Source: JAHRAH01 sp051009015 (lineage in GTDB: Bacteria > Pseudomonadota > Gammaproteobacteria > Tethybacterales > Persebacteraceae). From it: a stretch of 29,284 bases of DNA. A program made the position numbers and the translations under genes. Of this stretch, positions 12,720 to 20,589 are shown one piece after another. Location of the stretch: assembly GCA_051009015.1 (NCBI GenBank), contig JBPCWZ010000193.1, forward strand, positions 1 to 29,284. The letters are read 5' to 3'. The first letter of the stretch is position 1; each line of letters begins with the position of its first letter. The notes under the pieces were generated by a model. It was not told where the DNA came from. It ran no database searches and worked only from the letters and a program-made list of their open reading frames with translations.

Positions 12720-15502
12720 CCCCGCCGCTTGGGTTTGCGGCGGCGTTTTTCGGGGGGGATGGCGGGGTGTGCTAACTTTTGATATTCCGCAAACAAAAAC
12801 TCCAAACGGGCGCGTTCGTTGATAAAGGGCGCGCTTCGGTAGGCGCGGTCTACTGCCTTGTCAAGTTCGCGGTGGGCGCGTGATAAGTCAGCGGGCATTG
12901 TTATCGGGTTGTAAAGGTCGGCAAGGGTGGAGCCCGGGTGGTTTTTGCGCACTACCAATATTTTGCCCGCCAATGCCGCTATGTTTTCTTTTTGTGCCGC
13001 AGTTGGCAAAGGCCAAGGAAATGTGTTGTAAACCAGCATCGTGGAATAACTATAACGGCTTTCCAAGCGACCGGCAACGGCGCGCATCCATGCCATGTGC
13101 ATCGTTGAAATGATAATGCCAAACTCGTAATGCGTAGCGTTCGCAACTGCGTACGACCGGTCCGACATAACTACATCGGCGGGCATATACCCGACAGGTA
13201 TGTATTTACGCTCCTCCGATGAGACGCGAGGAATAAGCAAGTAATTAGTGTTGGGCTGGCGAATCTCCGAAAACAAAGCCGGTTGCTCCGCCAGCGCGCG
13301 AGTCGCTGCCTTTTTGCTTTTGGCGCGAAACTCTCTCACTTTGGCAATACGCGCCCTCGTATTGGGCACATCGCGAAGTTCGGCAGGTTCAGCATCTGTA
13401 AGCCACAAACACCAATGTTCGGTATTGTTAATAAAATCGTCCGCCGACATATAGCGGCGCAAAAACTTTTCCGCCGCCGGTTCTTGACGCAAAAAATCAT
13501 CCTTTTCTTTGGCGGTAAAAATTAAGTTGCCGCCATCCGCCGCCTTGCTGCCTATCGTCATTTCCGATACGGGAGATAATGGTTTGGATTGCCCATCCAC
13601 GAGAGTGTCGGCGGCATCCATAAGATAGGCGCTGATATTTACCGCCGCTGTTTTGTGAGGGACGCTTTTCGGCGTATCGTATTCATAAATTATTTTTTGC
13701 ACGGCATCTACGCAGGCAAAGCCGATAATGACAACATGCACATGCGCTATGCCACGCGCTTCATTCGTCCATTGAAAAGTGCGGTGGGCAAAATGGATGC
13801 GCACCTCTTCGCCATAAAGCGTTTTCCAAAGCGGCGCAACTTGCTCGCCTTGCACGATAGAATTAGTGGACACAAACGCACAAACAATATCGGTGCCGCG
13901 CATATAGTTAGCCGCCTTCATATACCACGCCGCCACATAATCCAAAACACCCGCGCCGCGCACATCGCCAAACAGTTCCGCCATTTCTTTCTTTTGTTCC
14001 GGCGAGCGGACATGTTTGCCGACAAACGGCGGATTTCCGAGAATGTAGGATAACTCGGATGGCGCGATAACATTGCGCCAGTCAATTGTCAGCGCGTTTG
14101 TGCAGTGTATGTGCGGGGCTTTATCCAGCGGTATGCGCTGGTATTCGTTGCCAAACTCCGCGGATAACTCGCGATTCATTTGATGGTCGGTCAGCCACAG
14201 GGCAACTTCGGCAATGCGCGCCGAAAATGCATCAACCTCAATGCCGTAAAAAGAATCAACATCTATCCGGCTCAATGTTGCCATATTAAGATTCAAGGAG
14301 CGCTTGCCCGGATGCAATTCGCGCAATAGTGCCAACTCCAAACGCCGCACCTCCCGATAGGCGACAATCAAAAAGTTGCCGCAACCGCAAGCGGGGTCCA
14401 AAAACTTCAATCCGGCAAGGTCGTTATGAAACTCCTGCAATTTGGCGCGGGTTTTTTTCGCCTTTGCCGCCGCGAATTTGGCATGCAGTCCGTCCATAAA
14501 AAGCGGCTCTACAATCTTAAGAATGTTTTCCTCGGCGGTGTAATGCCGCCCTTCGCGCCGCCGCATTCTTTGGTCCATTACGCTCTGAAACAACGAGCCG
14601 AAAATCGTCGGCGATATGTGCTTCCAATCAAAATCGCACGCTTGCAGTATCTTTTTGCGCAAAGCGGCATCAAAACTCGCCGTGTTTATCTGCTCTCTGA
14701 AAAGTGCGCCGTCAACATAGGGGAAAAGCGCCAGATGCTCGTCCAAAGCCGCCATGCGCTTGTCTATCGGGCGGTCAAGAATCTCAAACAAGTGATTCAA
14801 CTTGCTGCCCAAATCCGTGCCGTCCGATGCCGTCCGGTTGTCTATGAAAGAAGTAAATAAACCGGACTTAAAAATGCCGGTGTCTTCGGCAAACAAACAA
14901 AACAACACCCGCACCAAAAATATGGATGCGCTTTCGCCCTGATAGCCCGCGCCGCTGAGGGCGTCATAAATCCCCGCCATCAATTCGGCGGCATCGGTAT
15001 TAACTTCGGTTTCGCGGCGAAACTCCGGCTTTTCATAACCGGCGATAAAACTGAAAAGATGCGCCTTGTCGGGCAAATCCGCCAGTGCTATCGTCTCTGT
15101 TGTATCGGCGCGCAAATCGCGCAGCACAAAGCGGGCGAAGTCGCAAGCGACGACATAACGCGGCATTTCATCGCTGCCGACTTTGTCGTGCAGATAATCC
15201 ATTGCCTGTTGCATCGCATCGTCCAAATCGGCGCCCAAACTTTTATGCTCCACCAGCAATTTACCGCTCCAAAACAAATCAATGAATCCGCCGCGCCCGC
15301 CGATGCGTTTTGCCCTGTCCTCAAAAACCGCCACATTTTCGCGGCGCATTCCGTAAATATCAAAAAACTGATTCCAAAAAGTTTGCGCCTCACCGCGCTC
15401 TCGCGCTCGGGAAAGGTCGCACCAATCGGCAACAAACTGCCGCGCCCCGGAACGAATCTCATTAAATGACAAAGGCGGGCGGTTGCGCTTTATCAACTTC
15501 AC
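12716..15502 (-). CDS. MmeI-type (type IIL) restriction-modification enzyme
   Basis: A 928-residue single-chain restriction endonuclease and adenine methyltransferase; MmeI itself has 919. The N-terminal nuclease carries D75, E85 and K87 in FIDLFWSGKLLVEHKS, the same D-x9-E-x-K spacing as MmeI. A helical spacer follows. The methyltransferase has motif I FLDPACGCGNFL and motif IV GNPPFVGK, the NPPF form of N6-adenine enzymes. The C-terminal third is the target-recognition part, with YNTFPWPLP near its end as in the family. Such enzymes cut about 20 bases from their site and methylate one strand, so no separate methylase is needed. I chose the GTG at 15502 because it overlaps the preceding stop as GTGA and has GGAAG upstream; the frame extends 46 codons further, inside the neighbour. 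All key residues look intact. Confidence 0.9.
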   Translation of the reverse strand: MKLIKRNRPPLSFNEIRSGARQFVADWCDLSRARERGEAQTFWNQFFDIYGMRRENVAVFEDRAKRIGGRGGFIDLFWSGKLLVEHKSLGADLDDAMQQAMDYLHDKVGSDEMPRYVVACDFARFVLRDLRADTTETIALADLPDKAHLFSFIAGYEKPEFRRETEVNTDAAELMAGIYDALSGAGYQGESASIFLVRVLFCLFAEDTGIFKSGLFTSFIDNRTASDGTDLGSKLNHLFEILDRPIDKRMAALDEHLALFPYVDGALFREQINTASFDAALRKKILQACDFDWKHISPTIFGSLFQSVMDQRMRRREGRHYTAEENILKIVEPLFMDGLHAKFAAAKAKKTRAKLQEFHNDLAGLKFLDPACGCGNFLIVAYREVRRLELALLRELHPGKRSLNLNMATLSRIDVDSFYGIEVDAFSARIAEVALWLTDHQMNRELSAEFGNEYQRIPLDKAPHIHCTNALTIDWRNVIAPSELSYILGNPPFVGKHVRSPEQKKEMAELFGDVRGAGVLDYVAAWYMKAANYMRGTDIVCAFVSTNSIVQGEQVAPLWKTLYGEEVRIHFAHRTFQWTNEARGIAHVHVVIIGFACVDAVQKIIYEYDTPKSVPHKTAAVNISAYLMDAADTLVDGQSKPLSPVSEMTIGSKAADGGNLIFTAKEKDDFLRQEPAAEKFLRRYMSADDFINNTEHWCLWLTDAEPAELRDVPNTRARIAKVREFRAKSKKAATRALAEQPALFSEIRQPNTNYLLIPRVSSEERKYIPVGYMPADVVMSDRSYAVANATHYEFGIIISTMHMAWMRAVAGRLESRYSYSTMLVYNTFPWPLPTAAQKENIAALAGKILVVRKNHPGSTLADLYNPITMPADLSRAHRELDKAVDRAYRSAPFINERARLEFLFAEYQKLAHPAIPPEKRRRKPKRRG

Positions 15503-16458
15503 TTTTCTTCCAAACCCTGCGGGATGATTTCGTAGCCCGGCTCTTCGGGTTCGTCGTCTGTTATTTCGGGGGGGAAGCCGGGGGCCAGGGTTTCTTTGCC
15601 TGTTTGTTCTTCCAAAAGGCGGATGATGTTTGGCGACCATTCTCTTGCGCCGTATTTTTTTGCCCCTTCGGCGAATATCTCTTGCACCAGCGGCAGCATG
15701 CGCAGGGATATTCCGGCGCGTTCGGCGACGGCGGCAAAAAGCGACAAATCTTTGACGACCAAATCCATCGTGAAGTTAATATCGCGGCTGCCATTGAGTA
15801 TTACCTGCCCCTCGGTTTCATTGACGAAAGAATTGCCGGAAGATATGCGCATCGCCTCAAAAGCGGTATTCAGATTAATATCCGCCGCCCGCGCCGTCGC
15901 CAGCGCCTCGCAAACCGACCACAAATTAACACTCGCCAGATAGTTCGTCAGCACTTTTAGCGCCGATGCCGAGCCCAATGCGCCGGTGTGTAATATCCGC
16001 CGCCCCATCATTTTCAACACCGGCAGCGCCCGCTCAAAAGTTTGCCGCTCGCATCCGGCGAAGATGGCGATATTGCCGGTTGCCGCGCGATGACAACCGC
16101 CCGATACCGGGCAATCCATCGCCATCGCCCCCTTGTCCATAACCATCCCGCCAAGGCGGCGCACTTCGTCCTCGTCGCTGGAACTCATCTCCGCCCACAA
16201 CTTGCCCTCCGACATCGCCGCGATAACGCCGCCTTCCATCACCGCCGCCGATGCCGCCGGAGAAGGCAGGCAGGTAATAATCATTTCGTTTTCGCGCGCA
16301 AGTTGCGGCGGCGAATCGCTCCACTTTGCGCCTTTGGCAAGCAAGCCCGCCGCAACATCACGCCGCAAATCGCAAACCGTCAGTTGCGCGCCGTTGCGCA
16401 ACAAACTGCCAGCGAGTTTGCCGCCGACATTGCCAAGCCCGATAAAACCTATCTTCAT
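15499..16458 (-). CDS. Beta-hydroxyacid dehydrogenase (3-hydroxyisobutyrate dehydrogenase family), second copy
   Basis: A 319-residue NAD(P)-dependent enzyme. GFIGLGNVG (4-12) is the Rossmann motif, DCPVSGG (115-121) the canonical substrate loop with A and G spaced as usual, and K168 in ALKVLTNYL the catalytic Lys. It differs from the copy at 2884-3801, which has a degenerate substrate loop, so the two probably act on different hydroxy acids. The C-terminus carries an acidic tail (ITDDEPEEPGYEIIPQGLEEK region) beyond the usual end. Its stop overlaps the start of the MmeI-type gene. A TATAAT box lies 9 nt before the ATG, again a very short leader. The 6-phosphogluconate dehydrogenase superfamily is certain, the substrate is not. 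Confidence 0.88.
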   Translation of the reverse strand: MKIGFIGLGNVGGKLAGSLLRNGAQLTVCDLRRDVAAGLLAKGAKWSDSPPQLARENEMIITCLPSPAASAAVMEGGVIAAMSEGKLWAEMSSSDEDEVRRLGGMVMDKGAMAMDCPVSGGCHRAATGNIAIFAGCERQTFERALPVLKMMGRRILHTGALGSASALKVLTNYLASVNLWSVCEALATARAADINLNTAFEAMRISSGNSFVNETEGQVILNGSRDINFTMDLVVKDLSLFAAVAERAGISLRMLPLVQEIFAEGAKKYGAREWSPNIIRLLEEQTGKETLAPGFPPEITDDEPEEPGYEIIPQGLEEK

Positions 16459-16467
16459 AACCCGCCG

Positions 16468-16473
16468 ATTATA
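16468..16473 (-). promoter_or_regulatory. -10 box of the second beta-hydroxyacid dehydrogenase gene
   Basis: TATAAT on the minus strand ends 9 nt before the ATG at 16458. No Shine-Dalgarno between them. This promoter probably also drives the overlapping MmeI-type gene. Confidence 0.55.
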
Positions 16474-16552
16474 CCCCTTTTTTGGCAGTGTTGCTTTCGG
16501 TTAAAGTGCCGATAATCTAACGGCGGCATCCAAAGGCGCGCGGCGATTGTGC

Positions 16553-16558
16553 TATACT
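16553..16558 (+). promoter_or_regulatory. Possible -10 box of the GST gene
   Basis: TATACT, followed by a leader of about 40 nt that contains GGAG at 16592-16595 before the ATG. No convincing -35 box. Confidence 0.4.
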
Positions 16559-16603
16559 TTCGCCGCCCGGCCTTCCACTTTCCATAACCACGGAGAAAAA
16601 ACC

Positions 16604-17308
16604 ATGAAAGTCATCAGTTTTAAGATTTGCCCGTTTGTGCAGCGGGTGACCGCGCTGTTGGAGGCGAAAAAAATTTCGTATGAAATTGAATTCATCAATC
16701 TGCGCGATAAGCCGCAATGGTTTTTGGAAATTTCGCCGCACGGGCAGGTGCCGGTTCTTGTCACCGACAACGGCGCGGCAATTTTTGAAAGCGACGCCAT
16801 CGCGGAATATCTGGAAGAAGCGTATCCGCCTCTGCAACCGGGCGTCCCGCCCGAAGAAAAAGCGGTGCACCGGGCGTGGAGTTATCTGGCGGTAAAACAT
16901 TATCTCGTCCAGTGCGGCGCGCAACGCAGTCCCGATGCGGACACTCTGAAAGAACGCGGCGGCAAACTCGGCACCGCGTTTGACCGCATGGAATCGCAAC
17001 TCGGCGATACGCCATTTTTTGGCGGCGGCGACATTGGAATGGTGGACATTGCGTGGCTGACTCTTCTGCACCGGGCTGACATCATAGAAAAGCGCGTCGG
17101 GTACGACTTTGTCGGCGCCCGTCCGAAGTTAAAGAAGTGGCAGCGGAATCTTATGCAGACCGGTCTCGCCGAAAAATCGGTCGCCGCCGATTTTGAAGAG
17201 GCGTTTGCGGTGTTTTATTTGTCGGATGAAACTTTTCTTGGGCGCGGTTTCGCCGAAAAAGCAAACCGCCGTTGCAACGAAAAACGCGGGGAAAATTCCT
17301 GTTGTTAA
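16604..17308 (+). CDS. Glutathione S-transferase family protein
   Basis: A 234-residue GST-fold protein. The thioredoxin-like N-terminal domain has CPFVQRV (9-15; C9 is a likely thiol in place of Ser/Tyr), SPHGQVPVL (44-52) with the cis-Pro at 50, and the glutathione gamma-glutamyl site ESDA (62-65). The C-terminal half is helical with GGDIGMVDIAW, the usual capping motif region. The CPxxxR-type site resembles omega/DHAR-like or SspA-like proteins, so thiol transfer or dehydroascorbate-type reduction is more likely than conjugation; this is inference. The tail is unusual, charged and ending with NSCC. The ATG at 16604 has a good GGAG. It faces the end of the ribosomal operon. Confidence 0.85.
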   Translation: MKVISFKICPFVQRVTALLEAKKISYEIEFINLRDKPQWFLEISPHGQVPVLVTDNGAAIFESDAIAEYLEEAYPPLQPGVPPEEKAVHRAWSYLAVKHYLVQCGAQRSPDADTLKERGGKLGTAFDRMESQLGDTPFFGGGDIGMVDIAWLTLLHRADIIEKRVGYDFVGARPKLKKWQRNLMQTGLAEKSVAADFEEAFAVFYLSDETFLGRGFAEKANRRCNEKRGENSCC

Positions 17309-17346
17309 AGCGAGATTCGCCATCTGCGGCGCCTGTTGGTTTTGAG

Positions 17347-17366
17347 ATTCCCGCTTGCGCGGGAAT
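17347..17366. repeat. dRS3-like palindrome, copy 2
   Basis: Same 20-base palindrome as at 1695-1714, with the same flanking GAG and GAC. It lies between the GST gene and rpmJ, which converge. Unlike copy 1 it is not followed by a tandem array. Confidence 0.7.
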
Positions 17367-17378
17367 GACGAAATGATT

Positions 17379-17419
17379 TTTGCCGCCGCCGGTTGTTGTT
17401 AAACAACGGCGGCGGCAAA
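17379..17419. terminator. Long hairpin at the end of the ribosomal operon
   Basis: TTTGCCGCCGCCG (17379-17391) pairs exactly with CGGCGGCGGCAAA (17407-17419). TTGTT/AACAA extend the stem inwards past one bulged G to a 4-base loop. Neither strand has a proper U-run, but the position between convergent rpmJ and GST genes suggests a bidirectional transcription stop or an RNA-stabilising end. Confidence 0.5.
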
Positions 17420-17439
17420 GCCGAAAGCAACCGGCAAGT

Positions 17440-17553
17440 TTATCCCTGCTTTTGCTTGTGGCGGGCGTTTTTGCAAAGCACCCATACCCTGCCGCCGCGC
17501 CGTATCAGGCGGCAGTTGCGGCATATCTTTTTGACCGATGTGCGAACTTTCAT
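17440..17553 (-). CDS. rpmJ: 50S ribosomal protein L36
   Basis: 37 residues, starting MKVRTSVKKICRNCRLIRRG. C11, C14, C27 and H32 form the zinc site, so this is the zinc-binding type. AGGGAG lies just upstream of the ATG. It is the last gene of the operon; in relatives rpsM would follow, but here a hairpin and a convergent GST gene come instead. Confidence 0.95.
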   Translation of the reverse strand: MKVRTSVKKICRNCRLIRRGGRVWVLCKNARHKQKQG

Positions 17554-17574
17554 TGTTGTTTCTCCCTGTTTGGT

Positions 17575-17817
17575 TTATTTGTCGCGATAGACGATGCGCC
17601 CGCGCTTGAAATCGTAGCCGCTTACTTCCACCGTAACCCTGTCGCCGGTGACGATGCGAATGCGGCGCATGCGAATCTTGCCGGAAGCATGCGCCAGTAT
17701 CTCGCGCCCGTTTTCCAGCAAAACCCGAAAGCGCGCATTGGGCAGAAGTTCCCGAACCTCGCCCGCCGCCGAAAACTTGCCCCCGTTGTCCTTTTCTTTT
17801 CTGTTGTCCAATGTCAT
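17575..17817 (-). CDS. infA: Translation initiation factor IF-1
   Basis: 80 residues with the S1/OB fold: LPNARFRVLLENGREILAH (26-44), SGKIRMRRIRI, GDRVTVEVSGYD and KRGRIVYR. The N-terminus MTLDNRKEKDNGGKF is about eight residues longer and more charged than in E. coli. The ATG overlaps the secY stop as ATGA. infA between secY and rpmJ is the order seen in many betaproteobacteria, whereas E. coli keeps infA elsewhere. Confidence 0.94.
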   Translation of the reverse strand: MTLDNRKEKDNGGKFSAAGEVRELLPNARFRVLLENGREILAHASGKIRMRRIRIVTGDRVTVEVSGYDFKRGRIVYRDK

Positions 17818-19109
17818 CGCCGCTTCGCCAAGCCGCCGCCCGGTGTGTTTTTCAATAAACTGCCGTATTGATGCGTCAGCATGTAATGCTGCACCTGCTC
17901 CATAAAATCCAAAGACACCACAACCATTATCAAAATGGAAGTGCCGCCGAAAATGGACGCCAAATTCAACTGCGAGAAAAATGCCTCCGGCACCAGGCAA
18001 ATAAACGCAACATATATCGCGCCGACCAAAGTCAACCTTGATACCACCTTTTCCAAATGCCCCGCCGTTTGTTCGCCCGGGCGAATGCCGGGAATGAAAG
18101 CGCCGCTCTTGCGCAGCATGTCGGCGTTTTCGCGCGCGTTATAGACAAGCGATACAAAGAAAAAAGCGAAAAAGAAAATTGTCGCCCCCAGCGCGATGAG
18201 ATACAGCGCCGTGCCCCTTTGCAGATACGCGCTCAAATCGCGCAGCCAGTCGCCGCCCGTCGCCTCGCCGAAAAACAACAAAGTCGCCGGAAAAGTAACA
18301 ATGGCATAAGCGAATATCGCCGGCATTACCCCCGCCATATTGACTTTCAGCGGCAAATAAGACGCCTGCCCGCCGGTCAATTTGTTGCCGACCTGCCGCT
18401 TGGCATAGTTGATTAATATCCGCCGCTGCCCGCGCTCAACAAAAACCACAAATGCCAGCAAAACCGCCGACCCCGCCAGCAAAGCCGCAACAAACAAAGC
18501 GCTATACGACCCCAGCCGCACCTGCTCAAACAACTGCCCCAGCGCCAAAGGCAAACCGGATACAATACTCGCGAATATCAAAAGCGATATGCCGTTGCCG
18601 ACTCCGCGCTCGCTTATCTGCTCGCCCAGCCACATAAGATACATAGAGCCGCCAAGCATCGCTATCATCGCCGTCGTCCGAAAGGCAAGCCCGGGGTCAT
18701 CAACAACTTCCAGCGCCTCCAAACCGACAGCATAGCCGTAAGATTGAAACAGCGCCAGCGGCACGGTGCCTATCCTCGTGTATTGATTAATCTTCCGCCG
18801 ACCGGATGCGCCTTCTTTTCGCATCTCCTCCAAATACGGCACGGAATAAGACGCCAGCATCATAATGATGGACGATGTAATGTAGGGGAAAATCCCCATC
18901 GCCATCACGCTCGCCCGCGACAAGGCGCCGCCCGAAAATAAATTAAGATAGCCCAAAAGCCCCCCGGCGCCATCGGCAAAAGACGCCTGCAAACGGATAT
19001 AATCCACACCCGGCACCGGCACATGCGAGCCGATGCGAAATACTATCAGCGCGCCGAGCAGAAAAAACAGCCGCGCGCGCAAATCGGCGAAGTTATTGCC
19101 CGCCGCCAC
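17814..19109 (-). CDS. secY: Preprotein translocase subunit SecY
   Basis: A 431-residue, ten-helix channel of the Sec translocon. The N-terminus runs into FRIGSHVPVPGVD, then GYLNLFSGGAL (plug region), MGIFPYITSSIIM, LGEQISERGVGNGISLLIF, and the cytosolic loop with YAKRQVGNK. The last helix has GGTSILIMVVVSLDFMEQV. Length and order match the family. It lies 3 bases after rplO and overlaps infA. Confidence 0.97.
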   Translation of the reverse strand: MAAGNNFADLRARLFFLLGALIVFRIGSHVPVPGVDYIRLQASFADGAGGLLGYLNLFSGGALSRASVMAMGIFPYITSSIIMMLASYSVPYLEEMRKEGASGRRKINQYTRIGTVPLALFQSYGYAVGLEALEVVDDPGLAFRTTAMIAMLGGSMYLMWLGEQISERGVGNGISLLIFASIVSGLPLALGQLFEQVRLGSYSALFVAALLAGSAVLLAFVVFVERGQRRILINYAKRQVGNKLTGGQASYLPLKVNMAGVMPAIFAYAIVTFPATLLFFGEATGGDWLRDLSAYLQRGTALYLIALGATIFFFAFFFVSLVYNARENADMLRKSGAFIPGIRPGEQTAGHLEKVVSRLTLVGAIYVAFICLVPEAFFSQLNLASIFGGTSILIMVVVSLDFMEQVQHYMLTHQYGSLLKNTPGGGLAKRR

Positions 19110-19112
19110 GAC

Positions 19113-19691
19113 TTATTCCGGTTTTGCGCCGGTTTGCGCGCTATCGCCCGTGCCAGCCGATTCTGCCGGTTTGACTTTCTTGGGCAGTTTTTTGACGACG
19201 GGCTTTATCACCATCGGCTTGACGCTGCCGCCGGCTTTTTCTATCGCCGCCTTTGCCCCGGCGCTGACAGCGATATCGCCGCCAATAGTGACGGCGGTTG
19301 AAATGTCGCCGCTATGATAGATGCGCGCGCGGGTTATGCCGTTTTTCAATACGCCCTTTTCGTGCAAAAGCGCGATGGTAATATCGCCGCCGCCTTCGCC
19401 GAGTTTGTGGATGTCCGACAGGCGGATGTGCGCCGTGCGCCGTGCCAATCTTGAACGAAAGCCGCGCTTTGGCACCCGCCGCGTCAATGGCATTTGCCCG
19501 CCTTCAAAACCGCCATCGCGCCGCCCGCCCGAACGCGCTCTTTGGCCTTTGTGCCCGCGCCCGCAGGTTTTGCCTTTGCCGCTGCCGATGCCGCGCCCTA
19601 CGCGCTTTGACTTTTCGCGCGCCGGGGCATTCCAGCCATTCATCGCCAGCAAAGTTGCGGAAGTTGCTTCGGCGTTTTCCGTGTCGCTCAT
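19113..19691 (-). CDS. rplO: 50S ribosomal protein L15, extended
   Basis: 192 residues; E. coli L15 has 144. The RNA-binding core VGRGIGSGKGKTCGRGHKGQ (32-51) and the Gly/Arg stretch GGFEGGQMPLTRRVPKRGF are conserved. An extra N-terminal ENAEATSATLL segment and a C-terminal tail rich in Lys/Pro then Gly/Thr/Glu make up the difference. The ATG overlaps the rpsE stop as ATGA, leaving no room for rpmD (L30), which normally lies between them. Confidence 0.95.
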   Translation of the reverse strand: MSDTENAEATSATLLAMNGWNAPAREKSKRVGRGIGSGKGKTCGRGHKGQRARSGGRRDGGFEGGQMPLTRRVPKRGFRSRLARRTAHIRLSDIHKLGEGGGDITIALLHEKGVLKNGITRARIYHSGDISTAVTIGGDIAVSAGAKAAIEKAGGSVKPMVIKPVVKKLPKKVKPAESAGTGDSAQTGAKPE

Positions 19692-20200
19692 TGTCCCAGC
19701 ATCCGGTATCGTTTTTGCACTTCTTCCAGCGGCAGCCCGCGCCGCGCCGCGATATCCACCGGCGAACGCAAGCGCGCCAGGCCGTCAAGCGCCGCGCGCA
19801 AAATATTATACGGATTGGTCGACCCTATATTCTTGGAAAGAATATCGCGCACGCCCGCCGCCTCAAAAAGCATCCGCGCCGGACCGCCGGCGATAATGCC
19901 CGTCCCCGGCGATGCCGGCTGCATATACACTTTGGATGCGCCGTGCCGCCCTTCAACGGCATGATAGACCGTGCCGCCGGTCAGGTTGTATTTTTTCATC
20001 GCCGCCCGCGCTTCGTCCATCGCCTTTTGCACCGCCTGCGGCACTTCGCGCGCCTTGCCCGCACCCATGCCGACTGCGCCATCGCCGTTGCCGACAACCG
20101 CCAAAGCCGAAAAGCGCATAATGCGCCCGCCCTTGACAACTTTGGTCACGCGATTGACGGCGACCATTTTTTCAATCAATTCTTTGTCGTTTTTTTCCAT
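19688..20200 (-). CDS. rpsE: 30S ribosomal protein S5
   Basis: 170 residues. RVTKVVKGGRIMRFSALAVVG (17-37 region) is the double-stranded RNA-binding domain start, GMGAGKAREVPQAVQKA the conserved loop, and GTGIIAGGPARMLFEAAGVRDI the C-terminal domain. Normal size, no extension. It follows rplR by 14 bases. Confidence 0.97.
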   Translation of the reverse strand: MEKNDKELIEKMVAVNRVTKVVKGGRIMRFSALAVVGNGDGAVGMGAGKAREVPQAVQKAMDEARAAMKKYNLTGGTVYHAVEGRHGASKVYMQPASPGTGIIAGGPARMLFEAAGVRDILSKNIGSTNPYNILRAALDGLARLRSPVDIAARRGLPLEEVQKRYRMLGQ

Positions 20201-20214
20201 TGCCGCTGCTCCGA

Positions 20215-20589
20215 TTAAAACTGCAAACCGCCCGCGCGCGCCGCTTCGGCAAGCGTGCGCACCCTGCCATGATATTTGCGCCCGCCGCGGTCAAAGGCGA
20301 GTTTGACAAGCGCGGATGCGTCAAGTTTTTGCGCCTTTTGCGCCAGACGCTCGCCGATAGCCATCGCCGCGGCGACATTGCCGCCGCTGCCGCCCAGCCG
20401 GGCGCGCATTTCTTTTTCGGCAGTGGATGCGCTCGCCAGCACTTTGTCATCGGCGGCGATGATTTGCGCATAGGTGTGCTTGCCGGTGGTATGCACCAAA
20501 AGCCGCGTAGCACCAAGCCGCCGCTGACGCTTGCGGGTTTGGGCGGCGCGCGCCAAACGGCGCGAACGGCGGGATTTGTCGGATGTCAT
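20215..20589 (-). CDS. rplR: 50S ribosomal protein L18
   Basis: 124 residues; binds 5S rRNA. A basic N-terminus (KSRRSRRLARAAQTRKRQRR) is followed by RLLVHTTGKHTYAQII, and the end is FDRGGRKYHGRVRTLAEAARAGGLQF, which matches the usual FDRxGxxYHGRVxxxAxAAREaGL pattern. The ATG overlaps the rplF stop as ATGA. Confidence 0.96.
   Translation of the reverse strand: MTSDKSRRSRRLARAAQTRKRQRRLGATRLLVHTTGKHTYAQIIAADDKVLASASTAEKEMRARLGGSGGNVAAAMAIGERLAQKAQKLDASALVKLAFDRGGRKYHGRVRTLAEAARAGGLQF

Noticed and set aside
15503..15640. Longer start for the MmeI-type gene (46 more codons)
   Set aside because: The added part lies within the preceding dehydrogenase gene and is a basic Arg/Pro-rich antimotif; the GTG with GTGA overlap and GGAAG is a better start.
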